Counted from the first letter of the stretch, positions 47,397-59,500 are shown. The stretch: 64,000 nucleotides of DNA from Dermanyssus gallinae (GCA_003439945.1 QVRM01002192.1:558001-622000), one strand, 5' to 3'. The notes: a model not told the origin generated them from the sequence alone. Program-made: numbers and translations.

Positions 47397-47398
<2 letters not shown>
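46548..47398 (+). pseudogene. LINE family Q, 3'-terminal copy (R2-like C-terminal domain)
   Basis: The plus-strand frame from about 46550 reads ARLNVVSAKDSGDWLHALPS, RIAVGLRLGTDL, then HRCQCG...GLSC and RRSRHVAINETFSRAL. LEPTGLCAEDGRRPDGMTL and LVWDATVTDSL follow. A frameshift near 47060 leads to YSSIGYPHEFWPLAFETLG and TGDSRSSSFFKQRLDLD. The RPDG and WD-T motifs are intact here, unlike the 9.5 kb copy. The 3' end has AATAAA at 47390 and runs straight into (TA)n and foldback copy B. Confidence 0.8.

Positions 47399-47452
<54 letters not shown>
47399..47452. repeat. (TA)n microsatellite between LINE Q and foldback copy B
   Basis: About 27 TA units. Confidence 0.95.
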
Positions 47453-47456
<4 letters not shown>

Positions 47457-48606
47457 GGTGTTCCTATTTGTGTGTCCAAAACGCTAGGTTATGGTCAAAC
47501 TCGGTTAGAAAATCAGTTTTGCCAATGGGTGGGAGCAGGGAAAACGTTTTGTTTAGGAGTGAGGATGAAATTTATAAAAGCAGTTATTCTGTCTTTTTTC
47601 TCCTACATAGTTGTGCAAAATCTACGTTTGCGGGAGAACCAGTCAGCGCACAAAGGAACCGATCATACCGGCGTGTTTGGCGGAATATTCTGCACAATAA
47701 AGTATACATTACTAGCTTGCGTAGCAAAAAGCGAATAGCCAGATTAAGGAAAGTCATAAAAAGTCAAAATGTTACGTTAACGCTTTTTTGTGCAACATCG
47801 TAATTTTTTCCATTACGACCAAAAATGCACGTCCAAAAGACTACTCTCAGGCAATAGCAGATTTAATGCCCACTACAGTCGTACCAAAGTGATGGTGCTG
47901 CGTTACGTAGTTGCCAAGTAACTAAGCTTTTTCGACAGTCATATCGAAAGCGAAGGCATGCATACTTGCATAGGGTGTATGAGAAAGTTAGGTACATATT
48001 TTGAGGTTTGGTAGAACTCAGCAAGAGAATAATTTTTTCTAATGGAAAGAGGGGACGGAAACGTCTTGGCAAAATGCTACGGTTCTGGACGTGAAAACTT
48101 CAACGTGAAACATAACAACTATGACTGTCGAAAAAGCTTAGTCACTTGGCAACTACGTAACGCAGCACCATCACTTTGGTACGAATGTAGTGGGCATTAA
48201 ATCTGCTATTGCCTGAGAGTAGTCTTTTGGACGTGCATTTTTGGTCGTAATGGAAAAAATTACGATGTTGCACAAAAAAGCGTTAACGTAACATTTTGAC
48301 TTTTTATGACTTTCCTTAATCTGGCTATTCGCTTTTTGCTACGCAAGCTAGTAATGTATACTTTATTGTGCAGAATTTTCCGCCAAACGCGCCGGTATGA
48401 TCGGTTCTTTTGTGCGCTGACTGGTTCTCCCGCAAACGTAGATTTTGCACAACTATGTAGGAGAAAAAAGACATAATAACTGCTTTTATAAATTTCATCC
48501 TCACTCCTAAACAAAACGTTTTCCCGGCTTCCATCCATTGGCAAAAATGATTTTCTCACCGAGTTTGACCATACCCTAGCGTTTTGGACACACAAATAGG
48601 AACACC

Positions 48607-48610
<4 letters not shown>
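47453..48610. mobile_element. Foldback (long terminal inverted repeat) element, copy B
   Basis: The left arm (47453-47943) and right arm (48120-48610) are almost perfect reverse complements, about 490 bp each, around a 176-bp centre. The ends are ACAGGGTGTTCCTATTTGTG and its complement. Both touch (TA)n tracts (47399-47452 and 48611-48646). The centre holds GAGGTTTGGTAGAACTCAGC, matching the sub-terminal block of copy A rather than B's own ends. Each arm carries the same 111-residue open frame, explained by arm identity. No transposase is present. The high arm identity suggests a recent insertion or ongoing arm homogenisation. Confidence 0.9.

Positions 48611-48646
<36 letters not shown>
48611..48646. 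repeat. (TA)n microsatellite at the right end of foldback copy B
   Basis: About 18 TA units. Confidence 0.95.
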
Positions 48647-48648
<2 letters not shown>

Positions 48649-50620
48649 CAAAAACATACGAATGTACGTAACGTAAAAGATTAATATATTTAAGGCTAAA
48701 TTTTTTCTAGTCAATTACGGTCGGACGCCTCTCTCCTGTGTATGTGTGACCCTTCGAAAGTGTAGATCGGTGATGTCGGATATGTTGTATTTTTCTGCAG
48801 GCTTTCTAACAATAAATGATTGTGATAGCGTGGAACGACCAAGCACAGAACCCAAAGGCTCTACTGAGGTGTACCAGCGGATTAGAACCTGTGATTGAGC
48901 ACTTTAGAAGACACGTAAGTCTGGCATTGTTGCGCACTGGCTACCTAATGATGAAATGACACTAGTGATTCTACGGTAGTTGTTGCTGTTGCTATGGTTA
49001 CCAGTTAGCGGTGTTGTTGTTACTGCAATCCAATATTATAGCGTGTGTAACTGCTTTCTCCATCGTAGTATAATCATGATTGGTATTGCTGCTGGTCTTG
49101 ACGCTGTCATGGTTACTGCTATCGCCGCGGTGAAATGCAAACTAGGGCGTCGCTTCGAGGTGCTAATCATTCTACACTGTCCAGTATCATCATAACGCGT
49201 ATAAATGCGTACCATACGAACTTTCAAATAAATCACTGTTTATACACCGTGATGTCCTACCAATGGGGGTGAAGTCAAAGGCAGGACAGCGGGAGCTAGG
49301 TGGTGCTTGTTTGTCTGCCTTAGTGTCGGGCTTCAATGATAGACAACCAACTGAATCCGGCCAGTTGACCAATTAACCGATACGGAACGATGGCGGGAGC
49401 AGCGACAACAACAAGAGCAACATTGACGGCCTATTCGATCCATCTCTGTGAATCCGAATGCTTATTTACTTGGTCAGCTTTGGTGCAAACTGACAACCCA
49501 AACAGATGGTTGCCTTGTCTAATATGTCACTTCTTATTCACGCATTATGACACAGCAGACCGTCTGCCCGTACGGCGCCCGTCGCCTGCTACTGCTGCTG
49601 ATGCGGCAACGCTATATGCGGGGTAACAGGGCCAGCCCCGCGAGAGGCTATAAACGAGCAAAGTGTAAAGCGAAAAAAAAACGCTGAATCGTTTATTCGC
49701 TTTTTGCGTAGTGCCCGTATGCGTGGACAGTCTCTTCTTGGAGGGCGTTTGGTGACCTCACCATGAGCACTTGTGGAGACCCTAAGATGAAGCAGCGGCG
49801 AAGCCTTCAAGTTGAGTGGCTAGTGACGGACCAGGAGGAGCTCACTAGAGCTACGCTGGTCGCGAAAGGTCGATGCTACTGGGAAGTCCCCGGGCTGGCT
49901 GGTTATCGTCAATCATTGCGTCAGTGCAAAGAACGCTGCGGAAGCTGCGCGGATGTTTTTTAAGGCATAGCGGGGCCACTCTGCACGAGTTCTGTAAGTT
50001 CGATCATGGGGAGGGATGGTATTTTCAGCGCCGGGAGGCCTATGGGCAAGGTCGTCTTTAGCACTTGTGCCGTGATTAAAGCGGTGAAAGCTTCGACTTC
50101 CAAAGCCGAAGAAGATCCAGTTTGAGCAGATGTAGCCACCGGATACTGTACAAATGTAAAACCTTCCATTCCGGAAATTTTGCGCCATTAATTCTGTGTT
50201 GACAATATTGAGGGCTGAATGATAGGCTTGAATAAATTTCGAAAAAAAAAACGATTGGTGGGAGGCGTCGAGGATGCGCAGGCGAATTGGGCATAAATCA
50301 CACTTAGCCGAGTGGGGCCCTTGCAGTTGATGCAAAAAGTCTCGTTCGAGCATGCTTTAAACAAGTGGTTGGGCTTGGAGCACTGGCGATGATATTCACA
50401 TTATTTATTGAAATATCATCACATATGATTTAATTGGCAAATTATTGACAGTCGGTAAATGTGCCGCTTTATTTCATTATAAATAGGCGTCAGTACTTTT
50501 AGGCATTTCCCCCGCCGCGCTGAACTCCTACAACTTCTTCTTATGTAAATTGTCTCAGGAACGCGGATTATTTGTCCCCGTTTTTATTCTCGATGATCTT
50601 GACGATTATCCGCATTATGA
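48647..50620. other. No assignable gene
   Basis: Contains moderately GC-rich sequence (49.4-50.3 kb) with open frames up to 146 residues on either strand. None shows a motif that I recognise. It could include the 5' part of a LINE, but nothing supports that directly. Confidence 0.4.
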
Positions 50621-50720
<100 letters not shown>

Positions 50721-51044
50721 GTTGCATTTGTTTAAACTTCACAGCTGTAAATTTGAAACATTTATGTTAGGTTAAAAATGTTTATTTATGCATGAGGCGC
50801 CATCCTCTCAGTCTTTCGTATATTATTAGGGATAGACTCCCTAATCATATAATAAATAATACTGATGGGCTAGAGAACCCGTTCACGCGGAGACAATTGT
50901 TTACTCCAAAGTGCTAACATTAAAAGTTATATAATACTGAAATCTCGCTTCGTTCAATCTACCTAGTTTTATCGATCAACCTGACGGACGCTTACAACCT
51001 CACCGCAACCTAGATCATTTGACTTGTCTAAAATAAATAATAAA

Positions 51045-51275
51045 ATTAGAATAATGTTCATTTCACTCAAATTGAGTATAATATACGTTAAAAATATTTC
51101 TTCATGAAGCTCTATCTCCTTCACGCTTCCGACGAGAGAAGTAGTGCAACAATTTTCGGTCCAGGGCTGTGCATTCAACTGCATGGTACTGGACACACCT
51201 TTGCATGCAGAACCGGCAGGTGCACAACTCGTACTCCTCGTGAAAGGCTGTGTTTGAACATGGAGACTGGCACCT
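51045..51275 (-). pseudogene. LINE family K, 3' terminus
   Basis: The minus strand reads CSNTAFHEEYELCTCRFC then CVQYHAVECTAL, the K zinc knuckle. The 3' UTR ends in a perfect CTCAAATTGAG palindrome (51070-51080) and an A/T-rich tail with AATAAA. It abuts the end of an R1 element. Confidence 0.75.
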
Positions 51276-53345
51276 GGGTCCCCTTTTGCCAGGCCATCCT
51301 ACTCCTCATGCCATAGCTACAATGTGTGTTGCCATGTCGCCTTCTTCTTAAGGCTCTGGTCCCCCTACAGGCGGCAGCGCTCTTCTGTCTTCCAGTCCCA
51401 TAGAATAGTGCCTGCGAGCACGAGCGCCACCGCCGTGCTAACCGTGCGGTCGCCATGGTGACCCTAAGGGCTCCGACCCGTTAAGCCAGCCATAAGCGGG
51501 CTCTGTTTGCCTTCGGTTTGAGAGCGTTGGTCGGCCAGGCCGGAGCCCTGTATAGAGCGACTGACTCGGCCACGCTCGGCCACGGATATAATAATCCTTC
51601 TTTTTGAGAATCGCTTCACTTTTAGCGGGGGCCAGGGTAAGCCCCGTCATTCGCATTCATTGCGCAACGTCGAAAAGGGCTTCGTTCTCACGCGCCTCAA
51701 GACGGCCTATTCTCCGAGCATGAACGGTGAGGACCAGGTCGTCAGCGTAGGCGAGGAGTTCGACCCCGGGTAGGAGATTCCCCAGCCGCAGCACGTCGTC
51801 GTACGTAATGTTTCATAGCAGGGAGCCTCGTATTGAGCCCTGTGGCACCCCTGCGGTCATCTTAAAAGTTTGGTCATGTAAGTGGATAATCCTGTCATGT
51901 AGGTCGTTCGATAAAATCCGTCTCAAGTAAAAATGCGCTCTTTTCCTGTAGAGAGCATTGAGGATAAGTCTCCACGGGGGGCTAATAAAAGCGTTCTTCA
52001 CGCCCAGTAGTATTGCTAAAAATAAGCCTCGGCGTCCGGGCGAAGGGTCGCGGATGCTTTCGGCCTTTACTTGGATCTTCTTTATCGCTGCAATAGTGGA
52101 GCGACCTTTAGGAAACCCAAATTGGGCCTTGGAAAGGAGACCGATCTCCTCCGCGAACTCTCTGAGTCGTGCCTCTACGATGAACTCGAAGGTTTTGGCC
52201 AGAAAGCCGAGCAGGCATATGGGCCGGTACGAGCCGGAGCCCTTAGGTATTAGCATGAGGTCCGCGGCCTTCAACGCGGTAGGGAACAAGCCCGTTTGAA
52301 GCATCTCCGTCGCCGCGGCGGCCACCGCTTTTGGGTATTCCTTCAGCAGTAGCACAACTGCAAAGACGAGGATCCCGTTTAGACCCGGTGCCCTTCCCGG
52401 CTTAAGGCGTTCCCGCGCTGCGAGCACTTCGTGCGGGGTTACCTCTAGTATGCTGTCCTCAGTCTCCCTTGTGGCTTCGAAGTACGGTGTCCGGTCGAAG
52501 GGCAGGTGCCGCGGAAAGAGTGCCCCCGCACCATCTTACATGAGCGGCCCCAGGGGTCGTCCTCCAGCTCTTCGGGAAAGGCTCTCAAGGAGCGTTCCTT
52601 GCTTCTGGAGAGTTCCCTACGCAGGCAGGCTTGCAGCCTTTTATATTCCATGCCGTGTTGCAGAGCGGCTTCCTCCTCAGGCGCGGCTCGCCGGGCGCGG
52701 GTGAAGGGACGTCGCGCCAGGATGCACCTTCTCCTAAGGTCTTCTATTTCGGTCGTCTACCAGTGTTTCGGGGTCCTTCGGTGCAATCGGTGTATTCTGC
52801 GGCCCGTAGGGACCCTGCAGGATGTTTTGGAGGTCCGCGAGTGTTGTTGGCGGCCCGTCCTGGCCGATAAGGGTCCTAAGGGACTCCCGGATCTCGTTGA
52901 CCCCCTGGAGCTTAGTTGTAGGGCGGAGCGTTGTGGGCGGTCCCTCGCGAGAAATAGTCACATAAAACTCATGTATATGATGGTCACCTAGCGACTCCTC
53001 GTCCAGTAAAGCCTTTCAATTTAAAACACTGTGTGCTTCCGCTCTTCTTATTATTGTAAGATCGATGCACGAGCTGCGCCCAGCTCTATGAAAGGTGGGC
53101 GTACCCGTGCTATGAACAACTAGGACCTCCGCCGCCAACCACTCGAGTGCGGCGTGGCCTCTTCGGTTGGTAGCTGTAGAGCCCCATGTAGTGGAAGGTG
53201 CGGTTCAATCTCCGCTTAAGACTAAAAGTGGCGCGTCGTTTCGGTTAAAAGACCCTGTCAAATTGTCAAAAAACCTATGAAAGTCTTCGAGAAGGGCGTT
53301 GGGACTGCAGTAGCAGGAGTCAAACCGCCCAATGTCCATTAGGGT
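51276..53345 (-). pseudogene. R1-clade LINE, endonuclease to RT thumb, 5'-truncated
   Basis: The minus strand from 53345 reads an APE endonuclease (LMDIGRFDSCYCSPNALLED, GHAALEWLAAEVLVVHSTGT, PTFHRAGRSSCIDLTI, GDHH), then a linker. RT follows: LKPGRAPGLNGI, LMLIPKGSGSYRPICLLGFL, KAQFGFPKGRSTIAAI, GVPQGSIRGSLL and the catalytic LLAYADDLVLTV. The frame from 52427 to 51438 is interrupted only by TGA at 51813-51815 and 51657-51659, both where relatives have Trp. Further on RTVSTAVALVLAGTI marks the R1 C-terminus. The GVPQGS motif, the W-N after LL and the RTVST segment are R1 hallmarks. It is not in rDNA context. Confidence 0.85.
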
Positions 53346-54186
53346 CACCCAAGTAAAACCGTACCCGCTGCCGTGTCCGGAAACCCGGAGGCGACAGCGG
53401 TTTTCAAGTTGTCCTTTACAATACTGAGTGGGCTGTGGCTCTTAATATTGGAAATTAAAAAAGACCACCTTAAAAATGCCTTTACAGGCACACCATCTAA
53501 AGTGTTAAAGGCTGTTATGGTATTTGTAGGGGTTCCGCTCGTATACATATTGAAACTAGCTCCACTGAGCTTACCTTTTGTAATATTTTCAAGTATATAG
53601 GGCAAGATGCGACTAGCGAGAGAGTGCCCGGAGTTTTTCTACGAAAGTCGATTCGTTGTATCCGGAGGTTCTTATTTAAAAGCTCGATCACATGGGTGTA
53701 GCTAAGAATTGCCCACTGATTTGCATATTAATATTAAAGTAGATGACCGCCTATAAGGCAGAGTCTATACAGGTACCGGGGTACTCGGTCCATTCCGCTT
53801 TATAAGACTACATATAAATGTAGTCTACATAAGAGAAAATATTATAAAGACTACATACAAATGTAGTCTTATTTGCTTTCAACAGACCTTACATCTAAAA
53901 AGCACATGTACTTTTAGGCTCCCAAGTGTGATTTTTTTACCGAAATTGCTGTAGCAATCAAACAGTTTATTGCGCAGATGATTTGTTTGTTTAAAGTTTT
54001 GTTTTTTGTTATTTAAAGTATTTAGACAAATGCTCTCATATGATAGCTTTTTAACAAGTTGACTTTGCGTTTAAATTGCTGATGACAAGTATTGCAAACA
54101 TTATGATTTTAGTTTTCAAATTGACTGTAAAAATTATTTAAATTTATATATAAAAGTCTGAATATAAGGTTCATAAATGAGACAAT
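53346..54186. other. No gene; paired hairpins at 53805-53869
   Basis: Short frames (53373-53600) are hydrophobic and unassigned. The notable structure is the pair of stem-loops listed separately. Confidence 0.45.
53805..53869. repeat. Two tandem near-identical stem-loops
   Basis: AGACTACAT-ATAA-ATGTAGTCT at 53805-53826 and AGACTACAT-ACAA-ATGTAGTCT at 53848-53869. Both have perfect 9-bp stems and 4-nt loops, with starts 43 bp apart. Confidence 0.85.
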
Positions 54187-54590
54187 CAAACTGGTTCTCA
54201 CTGCAACGGCGTTAGGAATCCCACTTTACGGAAGCATGATATGTTATGTGCGCTAAACACGTTATCGCGCGTTTATGAAATCAATTCGGGTCTATTATAT
54301 AGCAGTCTGGGACCTCACGTGGGCTGCTAGCCCAGTGCCCACCGCTCGATTGGAACATGATATTAAGTGCCTGGGTCGGATTTGCACTCGTATGTCCGTC
54401 ACATAGCACGCAATGACTACGAGCTACTTGCACTAGAAAAGGTAAACTGATACACTCATCCGACATAGACTAGAAGTCTCCGAACGGACCGGATCTGCAG
54501 AGATCTAGTTACGTCAACAAACAAAGCCGTCAACAAGGCTCTAGGAACGCTGCAATACCTGTATTGAGCAACCGGCTTTTAGAAAACAAA
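54187..54590 (+). pseudogene. Possible LINE C-terminal fragment
   Basis: The plus strand reads KLVLTATALGIPLYGSMICY, then after a stop RAFMKSIRVYYIAVWDLTW. The pattern (LYGS, small hydrophobic block, then paired aromatic residues) resembles the region after a LINE RT. It is too decayed to assign. Confidence 0.25.
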
Positions 54591-55684
54591 CGAACAAACA
54601 GTTACATCCTAATTTTACGTGAAAGTTGAAGAGTCATCTGTTGCGTGATTGAGTCACTACGAGGTAGGGAAGATGTCGAAGGGTATAACCATTGATTGAC
54701 CCTGTAACGAATTAATCTAAGTTACGTTTTAAATTAAACTTAAAATAACTTTATTAGCTTGTTCGCCGCCGTCAATCGTAACCCAAAATGGTTTAGTAGA
54801 GGTTGGTTTTACTCTGGGGTCTTTTTGTTTTAAAAAAGTAGACGCAGTCATTTAGTTAATAAATAAAACATGTCAACTTGTATAGTTTTAAGCTCCCATA
54901 TATCCGAATTTTTTGTAAGCTCTTTTAGAACACTACACCAGCTCAGGGCTACGCACTTTATGGTCTTAATAAATGTGAGCAAAATGTCGGCAGGATAGAT
55001 CGGCCTTGTGGCTCGACTATTTTTGTTTTCAAATGTCGACATCATTTTGGTGGTATGACATTTACTATGGTATCATCATATAATCATTATTTATATTTTT
55101 ATTACGACATCTGACATTGTTGCTCGTTGTGTTGTGTTATTTTATATCTTAAGCCAGCTATTGGTATCGCTCTACCTTGCTCAGGGTCAACTAGAGATCA
55201 GGTTAATCGACCAGCGCTACCAATAACTGTAAAACATATAGTGTTATTTACAGGTATTATAGTTGTTATTGTAGTCGTTAATATCGTTTTTTTTGTAGCC
55301 ACGATTGTACCGTCATCAGCGTTGCTGCTGTTGTTGCTTCTGCTGCTGCTGCTGTTGTTGTTGTTATTTTTATTGTTGTGATTGTCTTGCATTGTAACGC
55401 TGATGTCGATCAACGTCATTTCAACCTGTGAGCAATGCGCGTCAGACTAACCTTCTCGTAACGCCGGCTTCGTGTACATGTCATAGTGGCGGCTGTTTTC
55501 ACCGTCAAAGCATCCGTCAAGGCCGACTCGCTGTCGACTTTGATTGTTCCCGCTGCTGACTACGGCTTTGACGTCTCCGCAGCTCTAATCAGAACGGCGC
55601 ATGTCATCCCGGCACACTTACGGCAATTCAAATTTAATACAACAATCGATATTCTCATATTTATATTTGTATATATATTATTGA
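54591..55684. other. No recognisable gene
   Basis: AT-rich, with a GCT/GTT triplet run near 55318-55378 that produces a poly-Leu frame. Nothing else identified. Confidence 0.45.
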
Positions 55685-55880
55685 CGACGTAGTCTAAGGG
55701 AGTTGTGCGCTAGACATGCCTGTCGTCTACCGGGGCTTCTGTCCCTGTTGTTGATCAATTTTTTCTGAGCGATGCTCATTGAGAAACGATAATAAACCAT
55801 ATCGAGAGATGAGGGTCAGCGACTACGGACTACTCTACCACAAAAACGGTTAGGGAAACTTTAGATTATTTATTACGTTT
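55685..55880 (+). mobile_element. tRNA-derived SINE, family 1 (diverged)
   Basis: TGCGCTAGACATGCCTGTCG and TCTACCGGGG match the head. TTTTCTGAGCGATGCTCATTGAG matches the body of the 27.6 kb copy. The A and B boxes are degraded. Confidence 0.5.
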
Positions 55881-55956
55881 ATTACGTTGCCGCTCTAAAC
55901 GCCCCTAACGTAAACGAGTGATATGTGCATTTAGGTATAGATATCAGACAAATAAT

Positions 55957-55978
55957 ATGTATATATATATATATATTT
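55957..55978. repeat. (TA)n microsatellite
   Basis: About 10 TA units. Confidence 0.9.
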
Positions 55979-56510
55979 ATGTTGGTTACGGTACGGTTAT
56001 ACGTAAATACGCAAGCGCATAAAATATGTAGCGATTAGTAAGTGATCAGACACCACTTATGCGCATCACTCGAGAGTAATAATAATACAATTACTCACTT
56101 GATAGAAAGATAGATGGATAAATGGGTAGATGCAAACATCCATCGATGGGTATGTTCCGACTCGGCAATGAGCTGTCCGCTGAAACTTGCTGCGAGTTAT
56201 GTCAAACAACGTCGATGTAAGACAAGACACTGTTTTCGTTGACAACGGAATAGATCTAAAACGCTGACACGACATAGAAGAGCGTAGATTCGATCACAAA
56301 CTGATACTGGTTAAATCTGGCTAGTAAGCCAGACGGTTCACATCGCTGGTTGATGGGTGCCAAGGCTGCAGTCTAGTTTGGCGCAGTTAGTGTGAGGTTG
56401 ACAGTGTCTGCAAGTACAACCCTAGCAAGACGATGATGACTTGTCAGCGGGCTGCTATGAATCGCAACTCTTCTGTTTGACTGTTCGGCTTTGTACAAGC
56501 TAAGACACAA

Positions 56511-56512
<2 letters not shown>

Positions 56513-56546
<34 letters not shown>
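56513..56546. repeat. (TA)n microsatellite near the 3' end of LINE M
   Basis: About 17 TA units. Confidence 0.95.
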
Positions 56547-56549
<3 letters not shown>

Positions 56550-56589
56550 ATTTTTTTTATGGGACCGTTTTTTTGTGTAAGTTCTATAA

Positions 56590-59500
56590 TTCTTCATTGA
56601 GCTTGAAATTTACATAATTACATACATTCAAACAATTGCAACTATTTAGGGCATTTTGCAGAAAAGACTATCGCCCGTGTCTGGCGGCTCTTGTGAGTGT
56701 GTCAGCATTTTTCATATTACATAACGGTGTTTGGTAGAGTTTTTTATTTACGTTTTAATTGTGCTGAAACCCTCATCCAAATACACATGTTTTTAATATG
56801 TCCGGCGAAATTAAACAAGTCTGTGGTTTAAGTCTGATTTTGAATTCCTTTGTAGATAATTCTAATACACATTTAAACAGATGAGGAAATGTGGCATTTA
56901 TGTTAACCAGACAACAACTGAGCATTAAATAATTCGTCACAAGCCTTGTATATGGGTGTGTTACAACATTGTTTACAGCACTTCTGGTAGGATCAGCTTT
57001 ATTAGAAGTAGCCCCAAAAGGGATACGGTTCCTGCTATAGTGTGCCAGAATGCTATATATGTATATTCCATACAAGTGCAATATATTTTCATCTCTCCAT
57101 ATGTCCTCAGTGGTTTTCCTATAGGCCAATCCAAATATATTTCGTATGCATCTTTTCTGAAGAGTTACTATTGGTTCGACATTCGACTTAAATGAAGCAC
57201 CGTATAACAAAGCGCCATATTTTAAGTGTAAGAAAATAAATGCGTAATACACGATTTTCTTAAATTCAAGGGAGGCAATATGTCGTAACGTATGCAAAAG
57301 TAAAGCACCTGTTCTAAGTATGTTTATCGTGTGTTTAATATGAATTTTCCAATTGATGTTATTCTGTAACGTAAGACCAAGGTATTTATAGTCGTGTACC
57401 TCACCAATTATCGGACAATTGCAGTTTGTCTCAAGATTTAGGCTCGAGCCGGCAACAAAGTCGAAGCACAGCCCAGGTATCATTACATCTGTTTAACGGC
57501 AGGTTTTCGACTTTCGTATTAGCATAACAACCTAAAGAAGCTCATGAATGGCAGGTACTGTTAAGTGGTGGTTCAGCAGCGTACCCCATCTTGATTTTCA
57601 TAACTTTCGTCTTCTTTAAATTAAGACATAGATTGTTGATTCGCAACCAGAGATTGTTCCTCGTCATAGTACTGGTTACCTTCTCTATTAGCTCATTTCT
57701 GGTATCACGTTCAATTAGAATGCATGTATCACCCGCGAACTGAACAATTTTCACATCATTACAAAATGAGTGTATATCGTTAATGTATATATTAAACAGT
57801 GTTGGTCCCAGAATGGAACCCTGAGGTACGCCGTGATTACCAAAAGCAGGTTCACTCAAACATTCCTTATACTTTGTACGCCGTTGCCTGTCAGATAAGT
57901 AGTCTTTAAATATGTCGTTTTTTGTCTTGCATAGCCCCAACGCCTTCAATTTATTTACTAATCTTATCCGATCTACACAATCAAAAGCTTTCTGTAAATC
58001 AAAAAAGACCAGACAAACTTGTTTTTTCTTCTCTATCATTGCCCCAATGAAGTTTCGAACTTCAATCATTGCATCTTCAGTACTTCGCCCTTCCCTAAAT
58101 CAGAATTCACCCGGACAGAGAATTTTATTTTTTTCAATAAAATCAACTAGTTAAGAATGGATTATTTTTTCGAGAATTTTGCCAAATACAGTAGTAATAG
58201 ATAGGCCTAATGTTATCAAGGCAAATCTTACCCCCTTTATGAAGTAGCGTAACTAAAGATTACTTAAATACTGTGGGGAACGTTCCACTTTGTAGACATA
58301 ATTTGTAAAGATGCTCCAACAATGGTGCCAGAGCAACTGCATTTTATTTTACTAGTTTTGTAGAAATCTTATCAGTTCCCTCAGTTGTTGAAGTTTAATA
58401 GCTTGCAGTACTTTAGTTGAGAATGGCGTTTCGAGGTTCATTTTGTTTGTTGGGCCTTTATGGTCAGTTAGAAGTGTTTTACTACTGGACCCAGCGGATT
58501 CCGCAACTTTAGTTCCAATCCCTGCTAGATGTGCATTGAGATAGTTTAGTTTGTCTTTAAGCGATCTTTTAGGAGTATCTTGCAGATCTTCAATGGAAAG
58601 CTGTTTAGCTTTGGAACCCTTGAGCTCGGCTAGCATTATCCTTAAAGCTCGTTTTGTATCCTCCTTTGAAGCTAAGAATTTAGCTTTTAGATCTTCTTCA
58701 CACAAATTTCTGATTATCCGTTTAAGTTGATTTCTATATCTATTAAACTTTAATCGATCCGGGTGGTTGGGGTCCAGATGACTAACCTTAAGAAAAAGCT
58801 TGTTTCTGTACTCTATACCTTGTACAATGGCTGAAGACATTCATGGTTTCCTTAGTCTATGCTTGCTTTGTCGTATAGCTATTTCCTTAAAGCATAATTT
58901 AATAATATTTTGAACTCATTCCGTTAGATGTTTCGCAGCAGTATTTGGGTCAGATATATTATGATGAGAAGACCAGCTGGTTGTACGTACTATATAACTA
59001 ATCTGTTTGAGACTAAATGTAACTTTTATTTTTTTTTTATTAAGATGATTTGGTCGATTTGGAACCAAGTCCAACCAAGATATATATGTCTTGGCGAATC
59101 CAATTATAATAAATTATCGTTTATTAAGGAATAAAAATGGAGCTACAATTGTCTTCCGAGAACGTGTGCACAGGCAATATTACTCTATCTCGTATAGAGT
59201 CGGCTGGGACCACTTCAGCAGCGTGCCCCGGACGGATGCCGCGTTCCCGCGTTGGACGTCAAGGTCGAGGCGCTGTCTCAAGAAAGCCGCAGATCTTTTG
59301 TCTCCAGTTGCAAGGTTCAGCTGCTCACCGACTCTGTGGAGGAGCTTGCGAGTCAAGTTGCCAGGACCGCCCAAGGTTTCGAACGCTAGGGGTTGAAACT
59401 CATGTGGGTAACCTATTGAGGCGTATTTTGCGAGCTTCCTTGCCTCGGCTAGATTACCAGCGTGGCCTGCTGAGATCGCCCCGCCACCGACCATTGAAGG

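Noticed and set aside
47468..48595. Pair of 111-residue genes on opposite strands in foldback copy B
   Set aside because: They are the same sequence in the two arms. Between copies A and B most changes are nonsynonymous and frames are interrupted, so no purifying selection is evident.
51657..51815. TGA read as tryptophan (genetic code change)
   Set aside because: The ACBD5-like gene uses TGG for conserved Trp, and TGA also occurs at non-Trp positions in other relics (for example in LINE M), so nonsense mutation is the simpler reading.
54187..54590. Confident LINE assignment
   Set aside because: Only a loose pattern match; kept as a low-confidence entry.
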